From Chitinophagaceae bacterium (GTDB taxonomy: Bacteria > Bacteroidota > Bacteroidia > Chitinophagales > Chitinophagaceae): a stretch of DNA of 64,000 nt. Below the pieces are notes generated by a model. It had not been told where the DNA came from. It worked only from the letters and a program-made list of their open reading frames with translations, and searched no databases. Below are positions 57,107 to 64,000 of this stretch, one piece after another. Made by a program: the position numbers and the translations under genes. Every line of letters begins with the position of its first letter. Position 1 is the first letter of the stretch. The DNA is taken from positions 62,001 to 126,000 of the forward strand of contig JADJBP010000008.1 of the NCBI GenBank assembly GCA_016703625.1, in the 5' to 3' direction.

Positions 57107-57697
57107 ATGCCAGATAAAATAAAAAATATTATACAGTCTTCCATCAATGTAAAGCAGGAAGTTTTACAGAATGAAGAATTGCTGCAAACCGTAAATGAAT
57201 GCATTGCTGTTATAGTGCATGCTTTTAAGAACGGCAACAAGGTACTGTTTTGCGGCAATGGCGGCAGTGCAGCCGATGCACAACACCTGGCAGCAGAATT
57301 CAGCGGCCGTTTTTATACCGACCGGGATGCACTACCCGCCGAGGCGCTGCATTGCAATTCATCCTACCTAACTGCTGTGGCCAACGATTATGGCTATGAT
57401 GTGGTTTATTCCCGTTTAATAAAAGGCATCGGCAATAAAGGCGATGTGCTGGTAGGACTCAGCACTTCGGGCAACAGTGCCAATATTTACAATGCATTTG
57501 AAGTGGCCAGGGAAAAAGGGATGACCACGATCGCGTTTACAGGTTTAACCGGCGGAACCCTGAAAACACTTTCCGATCACCTGATCAATGTACCCTCAAC
57601 CGATACCCCGCGTATCCAGGAAAGCCATATCATGCTGGGGCATATTATCTGTCAATTGGTAGAAGCAGAATATTTTAATGCCCCCTCCGCCCCCTAA
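57107..57697 (+). CDS. gmhA: Phosphoheptose isomerase
   Basis: 196 residues, SIS domain: VLFCGNGGSAADAQHLAAEF, SGRFYTDRDALPAEALH, LVGLSTSGNSANIYNAF, then TDTPRIQESHIMLGHIICQ. It converts sedoheptulose 7-phosphate to D-glycero-D-manno-heptose 7-phosphate. Its terminal residues (NAPSAP) and stop lie inside a C-rich palindromic repeat. Intact. Confidence 0.95.
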   Translation: MPDKIKNIIQSSINVKQEVLQNEELLQTVNECIAVIVHAFKNGNKVLFCGNGGSAADAQHLAAEFSGRFYTDRDALPAEALHCNSSYLTAVANDYGYDVVYSRLIKGIGNKGDVLVGLSTSGNSANIYNAFEVAREKGMTTIAFTGLTGGTLKTLSDHLINVPSTDTPRIQESHIMLGHIICQLVEAEYFNAPSAP

Positions 57698-57710
57698 AGG
57701 GGGGACTTGG
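57681..57710 (+). repeat. C-rich palindromic repeat at gmhA 3' end
   Basis: CCCCCTCCGCCCCCTAAAGG then GGGGACTTGG; the stem CCCCCT/AGGGGG can form around TAA, which is the gmhA stop codon. Confidence 0.6.
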
Positions 57711-57754
57711 CGTATAAAATTTTAAAACATCACATTAACAAACTGCTATAATAA

Positions 57755-59051
57755 ATGAAAGAGCTTGAAAAAAGTGAACTCCAAAGCTCCCCCTTCAGGG
57801 GGCGGGGGGGGCAAGCGATCATATTAGCAGGAGGATTGGGTACCAGGTTAAGAAGCGTGGTAAGTGATGTACCTAAATGCATGGCCCCTGTTTGCGGCAA
57901 ACCTTTTTTACATTTTGTTATTGAATATTTTCTGCAACAGGGAGTTGATAGATTCATATTTTCTTTGGGCTATAAAAGTGATATGATCATTGATTATGTA
58001 AATGATCAATATCCAATGCTCAATAAACAATTTTCAATAGAAGAAGAACCGTTGGGTACAGGCGGCGCCATAAAACTTGCCTGCAGCCTGGCATCTGAAA
58101 AAAATGTATTGATCCTGAACGGCGACACCCTTTTTAAAATTGATACAAAACAATTAGCTGATTTTCACAATAGCTGTGGGGCTGAATGTACCCTTTCGTT
58201 AAAACCGATGCATGATTTTAACCGCTATGGAGTTGTGGAATTAAATACAGATGGTTTGATCAGCAGTTTTAAAGAAAAACAGCATTACGATTCAGGATTG
58301 ATCAACGGGGGTGTTTATGCTTTGAATGTTGCCGGTTTTTTGAAAGAAGAATGGCCGCAAAAATTCTCATTTGAAAAAGATTACCTGGAGCAGTGTGTTA
58401 ATAAACGAAAAATATATGGTGTGATGCAGGACGGGTATTTTATTGACATTGGTATTCCTGAAGATTATGAAAGAGCGCAGCATGAATTAAAAATGATCGA
58501 CCTGAATAAGATCGACAATACCTGGACACTCTTCCTCGACCGGGATGGTGTGATCAACCACGAAAAATACAACGACTATATTCACAACTGGGATGAATTT
58601 TATTTTTATGACGGCGTACCCGAAGCCATCGCCATGTTTGCAAAAATATTCAACCGCATTGTTGTGGTCACCAATCAAAAAGGCGTAGGAAAAGGTTACC
58701 CTTTTACCCGACCTGGAGCAAATGCATACCAATATGATCGCAGAGATCGAGCACAAAGGTGGAAGGATCGATAAAGTATATTTTTGTCCCGACCTGGAAG
58801 ATGAAAGCCCCAACCGCAAACCAAACCCCGGCATGGGTTTACAGGCATTGAAAGATTTTCCGGAGATCGATCCCGCCAGGTCCATTATGGTCGGCAATAC
58901 CCTCAGCGATATGCAGTTTGGCCGCAACCTCGGTATGCATACCATATTCCTCCCCACCACCAGGCCTGATGTGGATCTGAATGATGAACGTATTGATGCC
59001 GTTTATGCATCCTTATTTGCTTTTGCTGCTGATTTAAAAAATCATACATAA
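57755..59051 (+). CDS. Fused heptose-1-phosphate nucleotidyltransferase / heptose bisphosphatase (frameshifted)
   Basis: The N-terminal domain is a nucleotidyltransferase: AIILAGGLGTRLRSVVSDVP, EEPLGTGGAIKLACSL, VLILNGDTLFKID, VMQDGYFIDIGIPEDYERA (HddC-like). The C-terminal HAD domain has LFLDRDGVINHEKYNDYI, VVVTNQKGVGKG, then after a lost base near 58695 TLLPDLEQMHTNMIAEIEHK, RKPNPGMGLQAL and VGNTLSDMQFG (GmhB-like). Together with gmhA and hddA this completes the route to GDP-D-glycero-alpha-D-manno-heptose. The residues just after the start (LQSSPFRGRGGQ) are encoded by a palindromic repeat. Confidence 0.9.
57784..57811 (+). repeat. C/G-rich palindromic repeat inside the 5' coding region
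   Basis: AAGCTCCCCCTTCAGGGGGC then GGGGGGGG; stem CCCCC/GGGGG around TTCA. It is translated as SSPFRGRGG between start codon 57755 and the nucleotidyltransferase glycine loop. Confidence 0.6.
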
Positions 59052-59083
59052 AAAAATTAACTGTGTATTTCGAAACAAATTTG

Positions 59084-59159
59084 AACCACATAGTAAAATA
59101 GTACACAATAGAAAAACACATAGGGCTACTATGTGTTACACTATGTTTCTATGTGGGTC
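59084..59159. repeat. Nested inverted repeat, CACATAG family
   Basis: Outer arms GAACCACATAG (59084-59094) and CTATGTGGGTC (59149-59159) pair with one mismatch. Inner arms AACACATAG (59115-59123) and CTATGTGTT (59129-59137) pair perfectly. The whole 76 bp is made of repeated ATAG/CTAT units. It lies after the heptose operon and could act as a terminator-like structure or a dispersed repeat. Confidence 0.6.
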
Positions 59160-59252
59160 AATCTTTTACCCCCTTCCATAACCTTTGTTAAATTTTATAC
59201 CAAAACAATAACTTTACATGTATCCTGTTACGGGATTAACTAATTTTATCGC

Positions 59253-60206
59253 ATGAAGAAACGGGTTTGCTTTTTATTGATACTCTTAATGGGTAACCTG
59301 GCCTATGCACAATCAAAGGCCGATGTAAAAATATTGCAGCAAAAGGAGGATTCATTAAGGGCGCTTGCTGTACAGATCATCCAGGGCCGAAATGCGGATG
59401 ACCGGTTCTCGGCAGACAGCAGTTTCACCCGTATGCTGGTACGTGCATTAAAGACAAGGCATTCATTCCACTACCCTTTCGAATCTTTCCAGACCATTTC
59501 TGTGCTATACGCCCCCGACAGTGTTTTCCGCATTTTTACCTGGCAGATGGTCATTAACGAGAACGTCATCCGCCAGCACGGTGCCATACAGATGAAAACC
59601 TGGGACGGGTCTTTAAAATTATACCCCCTCATTGATAAGTCGGATGTTACGGGCAATGTAGCAGACACCATCGGCAATCATTTAGGCTGGATAGGCGCCA
59701 TATATTATAAACTGATCCAAAAGAAAAGCGGTAATAAAAATTATTACACCCTGCTGGGTTTTGACGAGAACAATATCCGCAGCAGCCGGAAGATCATTGA
59801 AGTACTCCATTTTGCAAATGATGAGCCGGTTTTTGGCGGCCGTTATTTCAGTTACGAAGAAGATTCGGTTTTTAAAACTTCCCAGAGCCGCTATATCATG
59901 GAATATAAAAAAGAGGCCGGTCCCAGGTTAAATTATGATACCGACCTCGACATGATCATCATGGAGCACCTCATTTCAGAATCGAAAGAACCGCATAAGA
60001 AATGGACCCTGGTAGGTGATGGTGATTATGAAGGATTTACCTGGAAGAACGGGAAATGGGTGCACGTAGAAAAAGTATTTAACGTGGTTACGCCCGATGG
60101 ACAGGCACCCGTTCCCAACCCGATAAGAGACCCATCCGGAAATCTTGATGAAAATAAACTGAAAGGCGCTGACCCGGTAAAGCCTAAGGGTAAAGGTAAT
60201 GAGTAG
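59253..60206 (+). CDS. Secreted protein of unknown function
   Basis: 317 residues, signal peptide MKKRVCFLLILLMGNLAYAQ. Notable segments: FHYPFESFQTISVLYAPDSV, FRIFTWQMVINENVIRQHGA, YFSYEEDSVFKTSQSRYIM, YDTDLDMIIMEHLISE, and a lysine/proline-rich end DPVKPKGKGNE. The conservation pattern looks like a Bacteroidota-specific secreted protein, but I cannot assign a family. Intact; no operon partner. Confidence 0.7.
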   Translation: MKKRVCFLLILLMGNLAYAQSKADVKILQQKEDSLRALAVQIIQGRNADDRFSADSSFTRMLVRALKTRHSFHYPFESFQTISVLYAPDSVFRIFTWQMVINENVIRQHGAIQMKTWDGSLKLYPLIDKSDVTGNVADTIGNHLGWIGAIYYKLIQKKSGNKNYYTLLGFDENNIRSSRKIIEVLHFANDEPVFGGRYFSYEEDSVFKTSQSRYIMEYKKEAGPRLNYDTDLDMIIMEHLISESKEPHKKWTLVGDGDYEGFTWKNGKWVHVEKVFNVVTPDGQAPVPNPIRDPSGNLDENKLKGADPVKPKGKGNE

Positions 60207-60278
60207 CCGAAAAATCAAATAATTGTCAACCTGTCCCGATAACTATCGGAATACACTTTCAAACCACAGATTGTAAGC

Positions 60279-60348
60279 CTGAGCTTGTCGAAGGCGGGTT
60301 GAAATAAAGCAAATCCCAATTGAATAATGCCGTCTTCGACAAGCTCAG
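60279..60348. repeat. Inverted repeat with CTGAGCTTGTCGAAG arms
   Basis: CTGAGCTTGTCGAAG (60279-60293) and CTTCGACAAGCTCAG (60334-60348) are perfect 15-bp complements 40 bp apart. The arm sequence is a repeat I recognise as widespread in bacterial intergenic regions. Just upstream, CTGTCCCGATAACTATCGGA (60225-60250 region) is another palindrome. Confidence 0.75.
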
Positions 60349-60367
60349 ACCGACAGTACGGTTGAAA

Positions 60368-60743
60368 TCAAACCGCCACCAAAAAAGTACCCAGGTCAAT
60401 TATTTCCCCCTCACCCATTTTAAATTTTTCAAGGTCTTCCAGGGCAAGATCACGCATGACCTCGCTTTGATAAATAAGCGCTTCGCCTTTGTATAAAGCA
60501 AAATACAGGTCTGGATTTGATTCAGGATTTAAAAAATCCCTGAATGCGCCGCTTTTAAAAGATACATGGGCTACCCCTGTTCTCATCCAGTGCACTTTTG
60601 CCCAGGTAATCATCTTCCATCAGGTCTTTTTCGTACAGCCTGAATTCATAATCACTGCCGGTCAGCGGTGCATCGCTTCCCTTACGGATAAAGCCGGCTT
60701 TTACTTCTATGTTGATATCGGCATCTAAAGAAAAATTGCTCAT
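60368..60743 (-). CDS. Small protein of unknown function (frameshifted)
   Basis: N-terminal frame MSNFSLDADINIEVKAGFIR, KGSDAPLTGSDYEFRLYEKD, DDYLGKSALDEN; C-terminal frame GVAHVSFKSGAFRDFLNPES, NPDLYFALYKGEALIYQSEV and GEIIDLGTFLVAV. A small indel near 60580 separates them. About 125 residues, probably an all-beta fold (transthyretin- or C2-like appearance, inferred only from strand pattern). No signal peptide. Function not recognised. Confidence 0.6.
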
Positions 60744-60775
60744 GGGGTTGTTTTAAGTATAAATTTAAGAAAATC

Positions 60776-60866
60776 GAACATGGATAATGAATATCGAACA
60801 ATCAATACCGAATGTTGACCGGAATTGAAACTTCGAAATTCTACATTCCTTGTTCCTTGTTCATTA
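60776..60866. repeat. Dispersed AT-rich repeat (ATCGAAC / TTGTTCCTTGTTC type)
   Basis: Contains ATCGAACATGGATAATGAAT, ATCGAACAATCAATACCGAA and CCTTGTTCCTTGTTCATT, motifs I recall as a dispersed intergenic repeat in Bacteroidota. It fills the gap before lepA. Confidence 0.4.
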
Positions 60867-60874
60867 TTTTTTTA

Positions 60875-62655
60875 TTAATCATTAAGCTTAAGAACTGCAA
60901 GGAACGCTTCCTGCGGCACTTCCACATTACCGATCTGCTTCATCCGCTTCTTACCTTCCTTCTGCTTCTCCAGTAATTTCCGCTTACGGCTGATATCACC
61001 ACCATAACATTTGGCGGTTACATCCTTGCGCATGGCCGAGATATTTTCACGGGCAACCACTTTTGCGCCGATGGCAGCCTGTATGGCTATCTGGAACTGC
61101 TGTTTGGGCAACAGTTCTTTTAGTTTTTCGCAAAGCTTGCGGCCAAACTCGTGTGCCCTTCCCCGGTGTATCAATGCACTCAGGGCATCCACTTTTTCGC
61201 CATTGAGTAAGATATCCATTTTTACAATATCACTGGGGCGGTATTCTATGGGATGATAATCAAAGGATGCATAACCCTTGTCATACTTTTCAGTTTATCG
61301 TAAAAGTCAAAACGATCTCGGTGAGCGGCATTTCAAAACTCAGTTCCACACGGGTGGGTGTTAAATAATGCTGGTGTGTAAGGATACCACGTTTGGTGAT
61401 ACACAATGTCATGATATTACCAATGTATTCAGGTTTAGTAATGATCTGTGCTTTGATGAACGGTTCATCAATATGATCGATCCGGGTAGGATCTGGCATT
61501 TCGGTAGGGTTATTGATCTTGATCACTTCTTTCCTCACTGTTGTGGCAATAAAACTTACGTTGGGTACGGTGGTGATCACTGTCTGGTTATATTCCCTTT
61601 CCAGGCGTTCCTGGATGATCTCCATGTGCAGCATGCCCAAAAATCCGCAGCGGAAGCCAAAGCCCAGTGCCTGCGAAGTTTCCAGTTCAAACGTAAGGGA
61701 AGCATCATTCAGCTGCAGTTTATCCATGCAGTCGCGCAGTTCTTCAAAAGCATCGGTCTCAACCGGATAAATACCCGCAAATACCATGGGTTTCACATCT
61801 TCAAAACCCTGAATGGCTTCAGTTGAACCATTAACGTGTTGGTGATGGTATCACCCACTTTCACTTCTTTGGCATTCTTAATGCCGGTAATGATATAGCC
61901 CACATCCCCTGCGGCCACTTCGGGGCGGGACTCATTCCAAATTTTAAGATACCTACTTCATCGGCTCCGTATTCCAGGCCGGTATTGCTGAACTTGATCT
62001 TGTCGTTCTTTTAAGTGTACCATTGAACACCCGGTAATACACAATGATGCCCCGAAAACTGTTGACACGCTGTCGAAGATCAAGGCCTGCAATGGTGCAT
62101 TGGGGTCACCTTTGGAGCCGGGATCCGGTCAATAATTGCTGTTAATATCTCTTCAATACCGATACCGCTTTTACCGCTGGCCAGCAGGATATCTTCGGGT
62201 TTACAACCGATCAATTCCACGATCTGGTCAGTCACTTCCGGTATCATAGCGCCATCCATATCTATCTTATTGATCACCGGAATTATCTCAAGGTTATTTT
62301 CAATTGCAAGGTATAAGTTGCTGATTGTCTGTGCTCAATGCCCTGGCTGGCATCCACTAAAAGCAAGGCGCCTTCGCAAGCGGCAAAGGCACGGCTCACT
62401 TCATAACTGAAGTCCACACTGGCCGGGTATCAATCAGGTTCAGCACATATTCGGTGCCTTTCAAGTATAATTTATCTGTATGGCATGGCTCTTAATGGTG
62501 ATCCCTTTTTCCCTTTCCAGGTCCATATCATCCAACACCTGTGCCTGCATATCACGTTCACCAATGGTATGGGTAAATTCCAGCAAACGGTCGGCAAGGG
62601 TACTTTTACCGTGGTCGATATGTGCAATGATGCAAAAATTTCTGATGTTCTTCAT
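60875..62655 (-). CDS. lepA: Elongation factor 4 (LepA), many frameshifts
   Basis: A ribosome-associated GTPase that back-translocates stalled ribosomes. N-terminal MKNIRNFCIIAHIDHGKSTL (P-loop), MDLEREKGITIKSHAIQ, then MINKIDMDGAMIPEVTDQIV, LLASGKSGIGIEEIL, MVFAGIYPVETDAFEELRD, LGFGFRCGFLGMLHMEIIQE, and C-terminal ALIHRGRAHEFGRKLCEKLK, KVVARENISAMRKDVTAKCYG and GDISRKRKLLEKQKEGKKRM. These fragments, in order and in different frames, account for the whole protein. The 1781-bp length is about 13-20 bases short of a 596-600 codon gene, so roughly eight or more single-base losses are present, most between 61797 and 62460. Confidence 0.92.
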
Positions 62656-63060
62656 GTACGTTCACGCTCTTTTTAAGGGGGCAAAAGTAGTTTATTTTGA
62701 GCATAAAGAACAGCTTGCGCTGAGGGTAGTCAAAGTGTCGAAGTGTGAATCATGGGATTTCGAGCAAGTCCAGGGAATTTTCAGACCAAAACTTTAATAC
62801 CAGCTTTAGCTTTTCATAGTGTCATTGTGCAGCCTGCCCTGAGGCACAAAAGGGGTTTAAATACTATCTTCAGTTTACAAAAGCGACCCTTGCATAAATA
62901 GTTGTACCTTACAGGCTTTATATGGGGCTGTTAATCGGTGAAACCAATAACTGGTTCTTTAATGATAATTACTAGATCCGAACCAGGCGCCTCAAAATAA
63001 AAAATCATAATTATCAGGGTCATTCTTTGTTTTAGTTTACCAAATAACTCAAACCAACTT
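62656..63060. other. Gap of 405 bp without a gene
   Basis: Holds a decayed repeat fragment (62700-62775: CAGCTTGCGCTGAGGGTAGT, then GTGTCGAAGTGTGAATC and ATTTCGAGCAAG), an AT-rich stretch and nothing that reads as an ORF or RNA. Confidence 0.5.
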
Positions 63061-63871
63061 ATGAACTTTTTGACCGTTTAAGCACCGGGGTGGAGGATCA
63101 CTATGAACAGTTTCGCCATCCTTAAAAAAAACAGGCAACTCATCATTTTCCCCATCCTTTCAGGTATTTCACTGCTGCTGATGATGGGAATTTTTATTTT
63201 GGGCATCTTTGCTGTAGCCGGCTGGGATGTGGATTATATAAATACTGATAATGACGTAGTGAATTATGCCATTATGTTCCTTTTCTATTTTGTCAATTAC
63301 TTTGTGGTGGTGTTCTTTAATATGGCCCTTATCCATTGCAGCAAACTGTACTTCAACGGAGAGGAAGTAAGTGTAAGCATCGGATTAAAATTCAGTGCAA
63401 GCCGCATCGGGGTTATCCTGTCATGGGCATTATTTGCTGCCACCGTGGGTACCATTTTAAAGATCATACAGGAGAATTCGGGCTGGCTGGGCAAAATCAT
63501 AACAGGCCTCGTTGGCATCGTTTGGGGGTATCACCACTTTTTTTGTAGTGCCGGTTATTGCCTATGAAAACCTTGGGCCTGTTGCGGCTTTTAAAAGATC
63601 TACACAGCTTATGAAAGAAAAATGGGGTGAAAGCCTTGCCGCTACTTTTAGCCTTGGCCTGATCCAAACATTGGTCTTCTTACTGGCAATGGTGCCCATC
63701 TTTTTAATTGCCAGCTATGTGAATATTTTTATTGGCATTGCCCTGGCTGTCGTGGTTGGCTTTTTGATCTTTTCAGTTTTCAGCGCAACACAAACTATTT
63801 TCATCAGTTCGGTATACCATAATATAACCGGGAAAATAGATGACCATTTTGATCAAAAAACTGATCGATAG
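63061..63871 (+). CDS. DUF6159 family membrane protein (frameshifted)
   Basis: Correcting T5 to T6 near 63067 and G4 to G3 at 63087-63090 gives MNFFDRLSTGWRITMNSFAI, the usual soluble N-terminus, leading into FAILKKNRQLIIFPILSGIS. Membrane helices follow (LLLMMGIFILGIFAVAGW, YAIMFLFYFVNYFVVVFFNM). One extra G at 63524-63528 interrupts IVWG, after which ITTFFVVPVIAYENLGPVAA, FKRSTQLMKEKWGESLAATF and further helices complete about 269 residues. Function unknown. The remaining 129 bp to the window end show no clear gene. Confidence 0.82.
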
Positions 63872-64000
63872 CCTATTTGTAAAAAATGATCCATCACCTT
63901 TGCCGGGATTTTCTCCTGCAAAATATATACAAAACAACGGGTCTTTCTTTTTGCAGAATATATTCCATGAAAAAGAACCTGGCCGCATTGTAAACCAGTT

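Noticed and set aside
60875..62655. lepA as a genuine pseudogene.
   Set aside because: All breaks are small, motifs are intact and the same error type occurs throughout the window, so sequencing error is more likely.
63968..64000. Start of a new gene at ATG 63968 near the right edge.
   Set aside because: The frame stops after eight codons and too little sequence remains to test a frame correction.

Overview
The window is a chromosomal segment of a Bacteroidota bacterium, most likely a Chitinophagaceae relative. This rests on the gene families (GLPGLI, DUF4199, DUF5777, DUF1684, DUF2851, DUF4846, OMP_b-brl_3 barrels, the zinc-ligand-less dihydroorotase, topoisomerase I with C-terminal repeats), on TAnnTTTG-type -7 promoter boxes and on weak Shine-Dalgarno sequences. 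Gene content is mostly housekeeping and envelope-related. I see no prophage, integrative element, CRISPR array or rRNA. One tRNA gene is present.

A technical point governs the reading. About 28 of some 62 genes are broken by one or more small frameshifts, mostly single-base losses (some gains) at homopolymers. The protein sequence continues smoothly in another frame after each one. The pattern is that of uncorrected long-read consensus error, so I annotate these genes over their full extent. lepA is the worst case. Three genes (nrnA, glgB, a DUF4382 lipoprotein) have in addition lost internal segments of roughly a hundred bases or more.

Layout. 1-3.9 kb: DUF1599, folP, an FKBP lipoprotein, nrnA, ndk. 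4.1-6.6 kb: arginase, DUF1684 and CtlX (arginine/citrulline use). 6.75-8.9 kb: two tandem lipoproteins built from a YWKNG repeat. 9-21 kb: TPR protein, glgB, an OMP_b-brl_3 barrel, GLPGLI, glgC and glgA, then a sugar MFS permease and ROK kinase (sugar uptake and glycogen storage). 21-31 kb: DUF4382 remnant, phosphodiester glycosidase, lipA, OsmC, DUF2851, maf, UbiA prenyltransferase, KdsC-like phosphatase, iscX, ferredoxin, GyrI-domain lipoprotein, DUF2520. 31-42 kb: alpha/beta hydrolase, topA, SirB1-like/DUF952/CsaA operon, ArsR, ogt, cdd, lepB, NtrC-type regulator, DUF4846. 42.2-43.0 kb: tRNA-Pro(GGG) followed by two near-identical 354-bp units, each carrying a GIY-YIG nuclease ORF and a tRNA-Pro-like copy. 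43.2-51.4 kb: an eight-gene cytochrome/YceI/DUF5777 operon ending in a LytS/LytTR-type two-component pair, then an ECF sigma factor. 52-59 kb: a dihydroorotase-like, DUF4199, glycosyltransferase and GDP-heptose synthesis operon. 59-64 kb: two proteins of unknown function, lepA and DUF6159.

The most unusual signals are: (i) the tRNA-Pro/GIY-YIG tandem array, in which the D-arm of each extra tRNA copy is replaced by a GC-rich palindrome; (ii) four copies of a structured AT-rich element between kdsC, iscX and fdx, with a paired change in its inner stem; (iii) palindromic extragenic repeats that supply stop codons, start regions or even coding sequence to neighbouring genes; and (iv) the YceI/cytochrome operon fused to its own two-component system.
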